Below, one piece after another: positions 34,045 to 46,150 of a stretch of 64,000 nt of DNA. The notes below the pieces were generated by a model, which did no database searches, had not been told where the DNA came from, and worked only from the letters and a program-made list of their open reading frames with translations. This stretch comes from Orientallactaga sibirica. Lineage: Eukaryota; Chordata; Mammalia; Rodentia; Dipodidae. Position numbers and translations under genes: made by a program. The stretch spans positions 101,901,501-101,965,500 of the forward strand of contig JAEOAD010000001.1 in the NCBI GenBank assembly GCA_036365145.1, given 5' to 3'. Position 1 is the stretch's first letter, and every line of letters starts with the position of its first letter.

Positions 34045-34302
34045 CTATTTTTTTTTTTTTTTTTTGAGAGAGAGAGAGGGAGAGGAAGACAGATAGAGAT
34101 GAGCGTGCCAACAGCTTCTCAGCTGCTGCGAACGAAATCCAGATGCATGCGCCCCCTTGTGGTCAAGTACAGCATTGCACCCTTGTGTCACTTTGCATCT
34201 GGCTAAACGTGGAACCTGGAGATTGGAATCGCTGGAGATTGGAACTGGCGTTCTTAGGCTTAGGAGGCAGGTGCCTTAACCGTTAAGCCATCTCTCCAGC
34301 CC
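34045..34302 (-). repeat. tRNA-derived SINE, long subfamily
   Basis: Antisense with GTGGTCAAGTACAGC and the CTTGTGTCACTTTGCATCTGG segment, ending GCCATCTCTCCAGCCC. It also has a doubled CTGGAGATTGGAA. Confidence 0.94.
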
Positions 34303-34309
34303 ATATTTT

Positions 34310-34440
34310 TAAAAAATATTCTATTTATTTGCAAGCAGAAGGTGAGAGAGTGGTGCATTTGTGCACATGCGCATGCCAGGGCCTAGCATTGCTGCAAATG
34401 AACTCCACAGATGCATGCACCATTGCTCAAGCTTGAGTAC
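34310..34440 (-). repeat. tRNA-derived SINE, head side missing
   Basis: ATTCTATTTATTTGCAAGCAG through GATGCATGCACC; the rest is absent. Confidence 0.85.
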
Positions 34441-34493
34441 TTGAGGAAAAAGATCATGAGGTGATATTTGCTATTGAAATGATTCCTTTTGAG

Positions 34494-34612
34494 TCCCTTA
34501 ATCCCAGTACTTTGGAAGCTGAGGTAGGAATCACTGTGAGTTTGAGGCCAGTCTGAGAATACATAGTGAATTCTAGGTCAACCTGTGCTAACGTGAAACC
34601 CTACCTCAATAA
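34494..34612 (+). repeat. B1-like SINE, 5' truncated
   Basis: CCCTTAATCCCAGTACTTTGG through GAAACCCTACCTCAATAAAAG. Confidence 0.88.
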
Positions 34613-36562
34613 AAGGGGATCCTTATAATTTTCAATGAGTATTGAGAACTAATCTAGGGCTTTGAAAATTGGCCTCAGCTTTTTGTTTGCAATCTTTCCC
34701 AGCTTAACTTCTAATTCACCTACTCCTTGCCTCCTGGAATGCTAAAATCAACATCACTTTACATGACCAGTTTTCAGATTAGGTGCTAAAGAAGTATCCT
34801 TGAGGTAGACTGTACACTCCTGCCCGCACAGTTATAGAGTAACAGGAGCAGGAATGTTTGCTGCATCAGATATATCATGTTAGCATTGCCTGTTTCATGG
34901 TTTAATCTCATAATTCATTCCAATGAGAGCTATTCTAAAAACAAAATGGAATAAGAACTTCATCTGTAACCATAGCCAGATGATAAAAGACATTTTCTTG
35001 GCCCAAAGGGTAGGGAATGGATGTGTATTTGTGTGTGGTTACACTAACTTCTTGGCAGAAGGCTTGATGTACCTTAAGTATACTTTAAAATTTGAGATTA
35101 TTTATTATCTAAGTAATACCAGATAATTACTGGTATTCCATGTTAGTTTTCATATAAATGGTTTGGCATATGGTTCTGTTTAGCAAAATGTATTGATGTC
35201 CTAGAAACCAAACATTATTAGTGTTAATGTTGAGAGTACCTCAGTGACTAAGTCTTTCTCCCACTCTCTGTTCCCCTCTCTACTTCCCTCCTTTCCTCCC
35301 TCATTATGTCCTCCTCTTTCTTCATCTGTCTTCCCTCCTTGTACTTCTCTGTCCCTCTTTATCCCAATCAATAGGGTCTCACTACCTCAGTCTGCCAAAG
35401 TGCTGGGATTGCAGGTATGTGGTATCATACCTGCCTCCTGTTTCTTTTATTGTTGGAATTTTCTAATATCAACTGGCTAGTAAAATTCAGTAAAGAAGCT
35501 TTTTTAAATGTGAATTTGTGAAAATAAAGTATATTTTCAGTGTTTAAACATGGGGACTTTTTTAAAGGGGGAAGGATTTAATATTATTAGGGCAGCGTCA
35601 ATTATGAGGGATCACACTTCTGAATGTGGATCTGCCAGTTACTGGTTGTTATTAATTGAATTCTGCATGAAATAATGTTGTGGTACTGGCACCAATAAAT
35701 TAAGCATCATTTTTGCATACTAAGATATATCTAAAATGTGAAAGTCTATTGCAGTTATTATGTGTCATGTAAGGTACTTTTAAAATGATTGCTTACATGA
35801 CATTAAGGCTTGACAATGATCACCCTGTGTTCTGCTGGCATATCCTGATAACTTCATTGTGGTGTATACAAAGAAGGAAATTCTCCATCGTTAGGAATAT
35901 ACAGGATGCTGCTGTCTACAGGATGTTGAGCAAACTTTGTCTAAAACATTTGAAGTAATTTTAGGAGAACAATTCTGGAAAAACAAAATGAACCAAATAG
36001 ATCATAGCGTAACTAGATCTGAAGCAGAAATCCATTTTAAAGAGAATGGAGAAGAGAAAAAGGAACCAAAATGGACTCATCATTGCTGTAGTCTGGCATG
36101 CATTTCCAGAAGGACTTGCTGTTTCTCCTTTGGAGCCCACCCAGTGTTTGGCTAGGGTTCTGTGTCACACAGTGGGAATTCACTTCCTATCAGGAAATGC
36201 TGATTTTCAATGTATTATCTTGTTGAGACAACCAGAGTGAACAATGGACTATTAAATTCTAGAACAAGTATCATAACTAAGCCAATATTTGCTTTGTTTT
36301 GAGTATTACTCTTAAAAAAAAAAAAGGCCAGGCTTCATAATATGCTGGACCATCAGTAAATGCTAGACATAAAAGTCATGACAGTTAAAGCACTTTTTCT
36401 TTTTTAAATAGTGCAGATGCACTTTTTTACAGGCTCATTCTCCTCACTTCCTGTGCAAAGAGATAAGAATAAATTAAAATTATTTCAAGCATATCTTTGG
36501 GTATGAAAAATGTTCATTTAAAAGCCTACTTTGAATTTTGACAACTATGCCATGAAACTACT
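34613..36562. other. About 2 kb, mostly unassigned
   Basis: Only a pyrimidine-rich tract (35250-35360) and a B1-like end (35370-35433, GTCTCACTACCTCAG...GGGATTGCAGG) are recognisable. No exon was found. Confidence 0.5.
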
Positions 36563-36910
36563 TGTTGCAGTCAGCTTCATGTTGCTGTCAGAAAACAACC
36601 AAGAGCGGCTTGTGGGAGGAAAGGGTTTATTTTTACCGCAGACTCCAGGGAAGCTCCATGATGGCAACGGAAAATACTGGCAGGAGCAGAGAGTGGACAT
36701 CACCTCCTTTCCAATATCACATGGACAATAGCAACAGGAGAGGGTGCCAAACACTGGCAAGAGGAAGCTGACTGTAACACCCATAAGCCTACCCCCCCCC
36801 TCAAAAAAAAAATGCCTCTAGGAGGCTTCAATTCCAAAATTGCCATTAGCTGGGGACCTAGCTTTCAGAACACATAAGTTTCTGGGGGACACCCAAATCA
36901 AACCTCCACA
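36563..36910 (-). mobile_element. LTR-like element, antisense
   Basis: Bounded by TGTTGCAG and CCTCCACA, the antisense ends of a TG...CA element. It matches 52344-52692 along its length (shared GGACAATAGCAACAGGAGAG). The flanking bases CTACT/CTGGT are a poor duplication, as expected for an old copy. Confidence 0.7.
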
Positions 36911-37440
36911 CTGGTATAAAAGGGAGAAATGCCTCAAGTTACAGGTCTCCTTCAAACCCTCTTATTAGCCAACATACTCAGGAATATTTACATTTAAATA
37001 CATATTTGGTAATTTTTTAAGGGTTGGCAACTTTTTCAAAGCTCTGTTATTGTCATAGGAGAGCTAGAAAGAATAGTTCATTCAAATGGGGGCCAACTAA
37101 TAGCAAGTTGCTACTAAAATCAAGTGCTCAAAGTATAACAAAATTTGTGAGCTAGATGGGAGCATAGAGATGATCTGGTCAGGCCTCTTCATTTCATATG
37201 TGCAGAAATTCAGATCTTTACATCGTCAATGAAGTCTTCTGTCCTGTCTTGATCCAGAATTTGTTAGCGGGCCTCAGCTATTGGGTATCTAATACATATC
37301 ATGCATCCAGAAGCTGTCATGCACTGACTTTAAAGTCAGTTATCTTTTTCCTTTTATAGTTGTCTCCATGGTTAAACTAGAATGTCGTTTAAGGAAGGAT
37401 TCAGACCTCTGCTTTCTAATTCTTTATAACCTTTCCCTAC

Positions 37441-37785
37441 TGTAGCAGACAGCTTCAAGTTCACTGAGATGAACTTCCAGGCCAGGCACAGTTATGGAGG
37501 AAGGGATATTATTTATTGAAGCTTATAGATCCAGGGGAAGTTCCATAATTGCAGAAGAAGCTGGCCTGCCTTCACAGGGCCAAGCAGAGAGAGAAAAACC
37601 AACCAGCCACACAGCACAGCACACTTCAGGAACTCCCACTGGGCACACTTTGCATATCTTTACAATGGAATCTCAAACCCATCGCACCTTAACATCTGCC
37701 CAGTGACTGCCTCCAGCAATGCAGATGCACACTATAAACTAATAAAACACTGAATGTATTGGGGCTATATATTCAAACTACCACA
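37441..37785 (-). mobile_element. Solo LTR, ERVL/MaLR-like, antisense
   Basis: 345 bases from TGTAGCAG to CTACCACA, flanked by an exact 5-base duplication CCTAC (37436-37440 and 37786-37790). It is the inverted relative of 20053-20420 and shares its core (read antisense) from the CCAGGCACAGTTATGGAGG end onward. The antisense AATAAA equivalent (TTTATT, about 37512) fits an LTR poly(A) region. Confidence 0.85.
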
Positions 37786-37898
37786 CCTACTATCTGTATT
37801 AATGTTTACTGATTGGATCAGTAGTATTTTGGGGTTTTGGATGTTTATAACATTATTTGTATTTGGTCTTAGATCATGACAATAAGAATACATTTTTT

Positions 37899-38161
37899 TA
37901 TTTTTATTTTATTTATTTGGAGAGAGACAGAGAGAGAGGGAGAGGAAGATCGATAGAGATGAGCGTGCCAGCAGCCTCTCAGCTGCTGCGAATGAAATCC
38001 AGGTGCGTCACCCCCTTGTGGTCAAGTGCAGCATTGCGCCCTTGCCTCACTTTGCATCTGGCTAAACATGGGACCTGGAGATTAGAACTGCTGGAGATTG
38101 GAACCGGCGTTCTTAGGCTTAGGAGGCAGGCGCCTTAACCGCTAAGCCATCTCTGCAGCCC
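37899..38161 (-). repeat. tRNA-derived SINE, long subfamily
   Basis: Antisense. Exact duplication AAGAATACATTTTT at 37885-37898 and 38162-38175. Confidence 0.95.
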
Positions 38162-38175
38162 AAGAATACATTTTT

Positions 38176-38779
38176 AAACTGCTCTTTTTATGCTTTCATT
38201 GTTTTCTAATGACTTTCCAGTTCAATTAATATGGTTCAAATGTAGGTCACAGTATTCATTACCTCAACTACTTTGAACCTGGTCAATTTGATCAACCCAC
38301 AGAAAACCTGGAGTTTTCAAGTTTGCTGTAGATTCTCTGCTCTGGTTTATTCTGAGATAGATAGAGAGTGGAATCTTAAGAGTGAAAGGCCCTACTGAGT
38401 AAGTGCATACTAAGGAAAGGATGAAGAAGTTGACCCACTTTGTGAGAGCAGACAGACATAAAGTCTTTACAGGTAGCACAGACTATGACAAAGTACAGGA
38501 ACGCTGGAGCAGGAAGCTAATTCTGACAGAGGTGAGGGAAGTCATGGAAGGAGCCAGCTTTTGAATAAGATCTCAAAGTGTGGACTAATATTTAGATGAA
38601 TAAAGATGAGAATTGAATAGTCCAAAAGTGTAAGAACTATGGTATACAACAGTGTAGGATGCTTCTGTTTGGAAGACTCATTTCCCACTGAACCTAAAAA
38701 CTGGACTTTGAAGCCTCTTCCACCCATTTTTTTCAGGGCCTGAAGTTTAGAACCCCCAAACACATTCCTGGGTGTTTTT
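38176..38779. other. No recognised feature
   Basis: Unassigned sequence. Confidence 0.4.
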
Positions 38780-38794
38780 ATAAATGGGACTCTG

Positions 38795-38971
38795 GGTCTG
38801 GAGAGATGGCTTAGTGGCTAAGGCACTTACCAGCAAAGCCAAAGGACCCAGGTTCAATTCCCCAGGATCCACATAAGACAGATACATAAGGTGACTCATG
38901 TGTCTGGAGTTTGTTTGCAGTGGCTGGAGGCCTTGGAGCACCCATTCTCTCTCTCTCTGTCTGTCTCTCTC

Positions 38972-39002
<31 letters not shown>

Positions 39003-39041
39003 GCCTCTTTCTCTGTCTCTCTAAAATAAATAAATAAAAAT
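38795..39041 (+). repeat. tRNA-derived SINE
   Basis: GGTCTGGAGAGATGGCTTAGTGG head, an expanded (CT)/(CTGT)n block at 38947-39020, and an AAATAAATAAAAATAA tail. Confidence 0.94.
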
Positions 39042-39131
39042 AAAGATGGGACTTTAAGATGTGTTTTAAAGAACGTCCTACACCCCCAGAAAGGGGCTAA
39101 GGAGATAGTGTTTTGAAAAATTACAATAGGT

Positions 39132-39302
39132 GGCCAGGTGTGGTGGGGCACACCTTTAATCCTAACACTCAGGAGGCAGAGGTAGGAGGATCACCGTGAG
39201 TTCAAGGCCACCCTGAGACTACCTAGTGGGTTCCAGGCCAGCCTGGGCTAGAGTGAGACCCTACCTCGAAACCACCACCCCCCCCCAAAAAAAAAGAAAA
39301 AG
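39132..39302 (+). repeat. B1-like SINE
   Basis: GGCCAGGTGTGGTGGGGCACACC through CTACCTCGAAACC and a C/A-rich tail. Exact 18-base duplication AAAAATTACAATAGGTGG at 39116-39133 and 39303-39320. Confidence 0.96.
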
Positions 39303-39320
39303 AAAAATTACAATAGGTGG

Positions 39321-39939
39321 CTTTTTGCTTTTCATTTGCAGCCAAGGACCCCAAGGATGATGATATCCATGCTTCTTTAGATGGTTGAGGTAGCTACAGC
39401 CTTTTGCAAAGCTTTAGAACCAACCATTCTTTGACAGTAGATATGCAGAGTAGCCACAAATGCTTGCAACTCTGGAGAGCTACTTAAGTTACTGAGCTCT
39501 ATGAAGTTAGCTTTTTATTTGACAATAAAGTGCTTGATGTAGGCTTTAAGTCCAGCTAAATAGGCACTATAGAACTAAGCACTGAGTCTAGTCTTTGTGA
39601 GCCTCAGAAAAACAAGAATCCTACTTCAAGCTTGAATTTAAAATATACCAACCAATTTAAGTTGACCCTTCAGGCATGTGGGTGGCATGTTTACTTGCTA
39701 GTGAATTACTGGAAGCCTTAAGGAAGAATTATTATTAAAGGTTGTAAGTTTCTGTAAATTCTTATGAAAATAGCACCTCCAAAATGGTTGTATTTTTTAG
39801 CCCTGAATGCATACCTATAAACCCCTTAAAAATCAAATTGAAAATGAAGGTATTGTGTTTTGTTTTCAAAATGTTTTATTTACTGTCAATGTGCTTCTAA
39901 AATTAATATCTTCTAAAACCTTTTATTAGGGACTTTTAA
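39321..39939. other. No recognised feature
   Basis: Unassigned sequence. Confidence 0.4.
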
Positions 39940-39941
39940 AA

Positions 39942-40136
39942 ATTGTTTTTTTCTTTTATTTATTTATTTGAGAGAGAGAAGAGAATAGGTGCACCAAGGC
40001 CTCTAGCCACTGTAGGTGAACTCCAGGCATGTACACCACCTTGTGCATCTGGCTCTACATGGATACTGGAGAATTGAACGTGGGTCCTTTGGTTTTGTAG
40101 GCAAGTACCTAAACTGCTAAGCCATCTCTCCAGCCA
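39942..40136 (-). repeat. tRNA-derived SINE
   Basis: Antisense. TTATTAGGGAC before it, AATTAGGGTCTTC after it. Confidence 0.92.
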
Positions 40137-40151
40137 TAATTAGGGTCTTCA

Positions 40152-40338
40152 AATTTTTATTTATTTGAGACAGAAAAAAAGAGAGACTGGGCATGCCAGG
40201 GCCTCTTGCCATTGTAAATAAACTCCAGATGTGTGTGCCACTTGTGTATCTGGTTTTACATGGATGCTGAGGAATCAAACCTGGCCCATCAGAATTTGCA
40301 AGCAAATGCTTTTAACTGCCAGACCATCTCTCCAGCTC
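40152..40338 (-). repeat. tRNA-derived SINE
   Basis: Antisense. A third TAGGG-type copy (CTAAATAGGGATTTT) follows, so it entered beside the previous element at the duplicated site. Confidence 0.9.
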
Positions 40339-40369
40339 CCTAAATAGGGATTTTTTAAAATGAAGTTCG

Positions 40370-40531
40370 TGGGCTGGAGTGGTAGCTTAGTGGTTAAAGT
40401 GCTTGCCTGTGAAGCCTAAGGATCCAGGTTCAATTCTCAGGTCCCACGTAAGCCAGATGCACATGGTGGCACATGCACCTGGAGTTTGTTTGCAGTGGCT
40501 AGAGGCCCTGGTGTGCCCATTCTCTCTGCCA

Positions 40532-40574
<43 letters not shown>

Positions 40575-40580
40575 ATCTTT
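40370..40580 (+). repeat. tRNA-derived SINE with (AAAT)n tail
   Basis: GGGCTGGAGTGGTAGCTTAGTGG head; the tail is an (ATAA)n run at about 40531-40576. Confidence 0.93.
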
Positions 40581-41594
40581 TAAGATGAGTTCATATTGTA
40601 GATATTTTTTAATTGGCAGATCATATGACCCATATTGTATATTCTGTGTATCTAGATAATTTGAAAAGGATGAGTTGAGGGACTTCAGCAAAGTACATTC
40701 TCCATCAGGACCTGTTTCTTCATATGCAGAAATAATGGAGTAAAATAAAACCCTGTATATCCTTTAAACATTGACAACTTTAAGTTCCACGGATGCTCTT
40801 TCTTGTGTTTGTAGTTATATATATCAGAAGAGACAAGAATTATGTATTCATATATTAATATTTCTCATTGTCCTTACAAAGATGCAAAAGTTGTTTTCAT
40901 ACTTCTAACGTCTGCATTTCTTTTGTTGTTGTTGTTGTTGTTTTAAATAAACTTCCACAAATTAAATGTTAAGTTAGTTTAATGATTTCTCTTTTCCCCT
41001 CAGTTTGATATTGTACTCTTAAGATTTTCTTTTATTATGATTTGAGCTCCCAGAAGGGTTGGCAGTTTGAGTTGCTGTTTCTGTCTTGTTCTCTCCTCAC
41101 CATCTGTGTCAAGAAAGAATCTCAGTCTTCTTAAGTGAGTTAGTGTCCCATAACATACCAAAACATACACAGGTTTAAAGTTCTTACTCTTATTAAATAA
41201 GCCCTACTTTTCAAAGCTAAATCTTATTTCCTTTGTCAGAACAGATCCAAGATCTCTATATGTATGAATCAGTAAAGTTCATAATTACAACTTTAGTTTC
41301 CACCTTGTAGAGGACTGAATTTGTTGAATGACCAGGAAACTTTTTTATTTGTCATTGATTTGATTATAAAACGTTGAATGTCAAACCCTAGGCTTCATTC
41401 TTTTCAGGTGAACTTCATCTTTAGAAAATCCACTCCATAAAAATAAGTATTTTGCAAAAGAGTTGATATTAAAAGTCAGAACTTAGATTTGAAGCTGGGA
41501 TAGGGAAGAAGTTGGAAAGTTACACAAAAAGATCTTAACTACTTTAAGTTTAAAATGATACAAAATTTAGAAACATCTGTGGGTGTGAGAAGGT
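40581..41594. other. No recognised feature besides a short (TTG)n
   Basis: (GTT)7 at about 40923-40943; otherwise unassigned. Confidence 0.45.
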
Positions 41595-41595
41595 T

Positions 41596-41827
41596 CAAGA
41601 GGCATTATAGTGTAGTGGTAAAGGACTCATTTTATTTGATTGCTATCTGAGCTCCACACACAATTCTTAGGTGGGTGTGACCTTGGACAAGTAATTTCTC
41701 TAACTTGCTTCATTAGTAAATTGAAATAACATCCTCCTCTGAAGGTTATTATGAGGATTAAGTGAAGAAAAACATGCTACAGCATCCATAAAACATTGCT
41801 GAACAAGAATAGTGCTTAAGAAATGTT
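41596..41827 (+). repeat. MIR, nearly full length
   Basis: GGCATTATAGTGTAGTGGTAAAGG head (tRNA-like), GGTGTGACCTTGGACAAGTAATTTCTC core, then TTATTATGAGGATTAAGTG and GAATAGTGCTTAAGAAATG. These are the expected MIR landmarks in order. Confidence 0.82.
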
Positions 41828-42467
41828 GGGTATTTAGTGATTCTTTTCCTCTCAAAACATTTGTTACAATTTGGGTTAGTAAACATGTGCATAATAAAAT
41901 ACTAAGGAGTTGGAGTAACTGAGAAAAGATTTCTAATCTGGGTAAATAAACCCTTGAAAGCAGGGTAAGTTCTTGGCATCATGCAACTGGAAAGAGCCCA
42001 GACAGCGTAAAAGATGTCAAAACCTGTCGTGTAGACAGAACACTGGGACAGGTTATTTTTGGCAAAGGCCAGTAATTTATAATACACAGAAACAATACCA
42101 GTGTGTAAGGTGTCAGAGATCTGCTTCCATAAGTCAATGCATGAGCAATCAAATGACCTCAGAGAGCAGTGGCAGCTGATAGGAAGATTTATTAAGAATC
42201 TTCACAGAATTTTATTAAGAAATATCTCTTCAGATCACATTTTCTTGCTTCAGATTTCCTTGGAAAGAAAAAAGCCAGAAAATAGGATTCACATAGAATG
42301 TCAGTTTTAGGAATATTTGAAGTTACCCAATAGAAAAATAAGAAAGCCATTAAGTTCATACAATAAAGATCTCAATATAAAAGAGAGAGGAAAAAAATAA
42401 GGGATTTAGGCCACCCAAGAATGAGTAGGGAAATTAATACTTAAGTAGCACTTTCTTTTTAAAATTT
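41828..42467. other. No recognised feature
   Basis: Unassigned sequence. Confidence 0.4.
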
Positions 42468-43270
42468 AAATTATATATATTGTGGCAGGTTATACTCTTA
42501 TCCCCCCACTCCAGCTCCCATTTCTCTGGGGGTCCTCCTCAAGTAGGGTTATGATATTCACTGTGGAGTCATGAAGGCCTCAGTCGGTCCCATAGGGGTT
42601 TAAGGGCAGACCACGCCTCAGGATATTCCTACCCACTCAGTGGCTCTTACAGTCTTTCTTTCCCCTCTCCCACAATGTTTCCTGAGCCATGGCAGGTATG
42701 TTGGCAGTCAGTACTAGCTGAGTTCCTGTAGCCTATGGATTTTTACTTTGATGGGTTTTGACTGATCACCATGTCTGTCTCATTCATCCTGGAGCTGGTT
42801 GTCAGGTTAGCAATCAGAGCAGTATTCGTGTTGCCACTTCCTCTATAACTTTTTTTAAGATTTTATTTATTTATTTATTTATTTATTTATGAAAGAGAGA
42901 GAGAGAGGAAGAGGCAGAGAGAAAGAGAGAATGGGCGCACCAGGGCCTTCCAGCCGCTGCAAACGAACTCCAAACACATGCGTTCCCTTGTGCATCTGGT
43001 TTACATGGGTCCTGGGGAATCAAACCAACGTCCTTACTCTTCACAGGCAAACACCTTAACTTCTAAGCCTTTTCCCCAGCAGATGTGTTAGAGATGGCAT
43101 GTCTCATGGTAGGCAGTCAGATATCTTCTTGTCTTAACTGGTGGATCTTGGTTCTCCCCCATTTTCTCTGCCATCTGTAAAATGAAACAGATTCTCCATC
43201 CGAGAGTGAGAACAGCTTCCCCTGGTTTGTTCACTCCCAGGCAGCCACTATAGAATGGAGTCTAGCCCTG
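42468..43270 (-). mobile_element. L1 3' region, antisense, split by a tRNA-SINE
   Basis: It parallels 63225-64000 (GGCTCTTACAGTCTTTC...CAATGTTTCCTGAGCC, later GCCATCTGTAAAATG...CGAGAGTGAGAACAGC). A SINE occupies 42852-43081. Confidence 0.65.
42852..43081 (-). repeat. tRNA-derived SINE with (TTTA)n tail
   Basis: Antisense; (TTTA)7 run at 42863-42890, ending TAAGCCTTTTCCCCAGC. Confidence 0.92.
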
Positions 43271-43934
43271 GCCCTCAACCCCAGTTCTCAGCCCCATCTC
43301 ACAATCAGCACTTTGTTTCTTAATAATTAAAGTAAAAGTCAAACATTATCATGGAATCCCGCAGCAAGACTGACTCATTGCTAAGCAGAATTAAGCCAGT
43401 ATCTTGTGTTTTCTTCTCATAATATGAACCCTAGTATAATATCTAACCCTGCACACAGGGTTAAATAGTTGCTGATGTGGAGAAAGGGGCAGAAATGCAG
43501 CACAGGACAAGAATCTAACCTGAACATGTGACATCTGAAATTTAGTCTTGCTTACATTGTATGATTTGATACCTGCTTTAATATCGTCTCAGCTATGGTG
43601 GGAGCAGGAGAACCCATTTCAGCTTTCATCTGAGATTGGACTTCATTGTAACTCTTTATAGAGTTTTACAAAGCAATTTTTGTTCAGAATCTAGTGTGAT
43701 CACATGTTTTTTTGCTTCAACTTTCTGCGGAAACATTTATTGTCAGTCTAACATCGTAGTTGGCAAAGGACATAGTGTGGTGGAAAATATATTTTTTTCT
43801 TAATGTACATCAAATGTTTTGTTTAGGAGGGATTGTTACTTCTGAAGAGCTGACTTTATGCAAAGATGTTCATTCCCCATTGTTGTGATGGTAAAATGTT
43901 TCCTAAAATGCTTATTGGGATGAAAATACTATAG
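43271..43934. other. No recognised feature
   Basis: Unassigned sequence. Confidence 0.4.
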
Positions 43935-44348
43935 TTTCCTAAAACTACTATAACAAAGTACAAACTAGATAGCTGAAAATAATAGGAATTTATTCTCTTA
44001 GCGTTCTGGAGCCTATGAGTACAAGGTACCAACAGATGGGTTTCTTTTAGGAGACCCTGGGGAAAATCTAGACCATGTCTCCCTCTAGCTTCAGGAGGTT
44101 GCCAGCAGTACATGGAACTCCTAGACTTGTGGTTCTACCAGTTGAATCTCTGCTTCTATCACTGTGTGGGTTCTGTATGTGTGTCCTCTGGGTCCAGATA
44201 TCTCACCTTCCTCTTACTAGACACTAGTTAGTGATCTAGGGCCCACCTCAATCCAGGATGACCTCATTTTCATTTTATCTTCAAATACTCTGTTTTCAAA
44301 TAAGATCATTTTGAGGTACTCAAGACATGAATGGGGGTAGGGGTTACC
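43935..44348 (-). repeat. Ancient eutherian interspersed repeat
   Basis: TAGTTTCCTAAAACTACTATAAC...AGGAATTTATTCTCTTAGCG...CTAGGGCCCACCTCAATCCAG...CAAATAAGATCATTTTGAGG is a sequence type common in many mammals. I do not name the family with certainty, and the strand is a guess. Confidence 0.6.
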
Positions 44349-44649
44349 ATGCAACAGATTAGTGCAGGTGGTCCTCAACTTCTGAAGGAAGTTACTTCCT
44401 AGTAAAGCCATCTTAAGTTGAAAATGCATTGAATATACCTGCCTTCCTCCCACACATAATAGTGGATCAGCCTTGTACCCTGGAGTACTGGTTGTATTCA
44501 TGGCTTCAGAGATGACTAGGATATAGAGATCACTGCACTGCCCAGCATCAAGTGAAAATACCCCTTAAGATAACCAAAGCAGTGATGTTAAATAGTTGCT
44601 GTAAAGAAAATTGCAAATTGTGTTTTGCTCATCAAAAATTACTGTACAA

Positions 44650-44815
44650 GCCGGGTATGGTGGCGCACGCCTTTAATCCCAGCACTCGGGAGGCAGAGGT
44701 AGGAGGATCGCCATGAGTTCAAGACCACCCTGAGACTACATAGTTAATTCCAGGTCAGCCTGGGCCAGAGTGAGACCCTACCTCAAAAAACCAAAAAAAA
44801 AAAAAAAAAAAAAAA
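44650..44815 (+). repeat. B1-like SINE
   Basis: GCCGGGTATGGTGGCGCACGCC through CTCAAAAAACC and a long A tail. ACTGTACA occurs on both sides. Confidence 0.96.
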
Positions 44816-45037
44816 TGACTGTACAGACTTGAGAGAAAAAAGAGAACATCCCACTGCATAATGCTACATCGAAAAAAAAAATCAAATTTCTAAGTATCAC
44901 TTCTGCTGGATGTGTATTGCTCACTCAGTCATAAAGCTAAAAGTCTGACTCAAACAATTGTAACTTGGACACTGTCTATATACTGTATAATATCAAACTT
45001 TAGATTTAAAGGATGGTTAATTTGAAAAATGTTTTTT

Positions 45038-45173
45038 GTTTCAAGGTAGAGTCGTGCTGTAGCACAAGCTGACCTGAACTATGTAGTCTCAGAGTGGCCT
45101 TGAACTCTTGGTGATCCTCCTACCTCTACCTCCGGAGTGCTGGGTTTAAAGGTGTGTGCTACTATGCCCAGTT
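45038..45173 (-). repeat. B1-like SINE
   Basis: Antisense. TTGAAAAATGTTTTT before it and TTGAAAAACGTTTTT after it. Confidence 0.93.
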
Positions 45174-45200
45174 GAAAAACGTTTTTGAAAAACTCCTTTT

Positions 45201-45430
45201 TAAAAAAAAATTTATTTTTATTTTTATTTTTTTATTTGCAAGCAGAGAGAGAGAGAGAAGAGAAGCAGACAAAGAGGGAATGAGCACACCAGGGCCTCCA
45301 GCCACTGCAAACGAACTCCAGAGGCATGTGCCCCTTGTGTATCTGGCTTACATGGGTCCTGGAGAATTGAACCAGGATCCTTTGGCTTCACAGGCAGATG
45401 CCTTAACCACTAAGCTGTTTCTCCAGCCCC
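45201..45430 (-). repeat. tRNA-derived SINE
   Basis: Antisense. Exact 15-base duplication TGAAAAACTCCTTTT at 45186-45200 and 45431-45445. Confidence 0.95.
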
Positions 45431-45536
45431 TGAAAAACTCCTTTTGTGAAACAAATTTTCAAAGTTAATAAATCTCTCTTTTGTGGGCTTCACTTAAAAC
45501 CATCATCAGATTTTTATACTTACAACCAGAAAGTAA

Positions 45537-45585
45537 TTTTTTTTTTTTTGGCTTTTCAAAGTAGGGTTTAAAGGTACCTTTGAAA
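45537..45585 (-). repeat. B1 remnant with most of the body deleted
   Basis: Poly(T), GGCTTTTCAAAGTAGGGT joined directly to TTAAAGGT; the middle of the element is missing. Confidence 0.6.
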
Positions 45586-45934
45586 GTGATTTTTAGGCAC
45601 CATTTCTTGTGCTTAATAAGTCACAATTTTATGGTTCAATATTAGGATTTCCAAAAAGAAAAGAGCAAGTTGTGATTATTTTGAAGCCTAGGCTCCTAAC
45701 TAGCCAAAATGTGAAAGCGAGGATGCCTTGTTCAGTTCAGACTGCTTTGTAGTAGCAATGTGCTGAGTTACCTACAGTTTTGAGACTTGACTTTTGCAGT
45801 TGGGTTTTATGAGTTACAGTAATAAGAGCCAGAAGTCTTTAGCTAAAAGATGCAAAATAATAAATCAAAGTGAACTCTTGGGATTTAGTCACACCCTGTG
45901 TGCTTTAATTTTTGTTTTGTTTCTGTTACACTTT

Positions 45935-46103
45935 TTGTTTGTTTGTTTGTTTGTTTGTTTTGTTTTTGAGGTAGGGTCTCACTCTAACTCAGACTGACCT
46001 GGAATTCACTATGTAGTCTCCGGGTGTTCTTGAACTCATGGCAATTCTCCTACCCCTGTCCCTCCCAAATGCTGGGACTAAAGGTATGCACCACCATGCC
46101 TGA
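45935..46103 (-). repeat. B1-like SINE
   Basis: (GTTT)n tail side, GAGGTAGGGTCTCACTCTAAC through CACCATGCCTGACC. Confidence 0.93.
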
Positions 46104-46150
46104 CCCACTTTTTTTTTTTTAGGCTATCCCTTTTAAACTGGCCTTTTTTT

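Noticed and set aside
38747..39151. 134-codon open frame on the minus strand
   Set aside because: It crosses a B1 and a tRNA-SINE; the (CT)n block yields the Glu/Arg-rich repeat. There is no protein signature.
45154..45468. 104-codon open frame on the plus strand
   Set aside because: It reads through the antisense tRNA-SINE at 45201-45430; the same peptide pattern (PGPPATANELQ...) recurs in many SINE copies.
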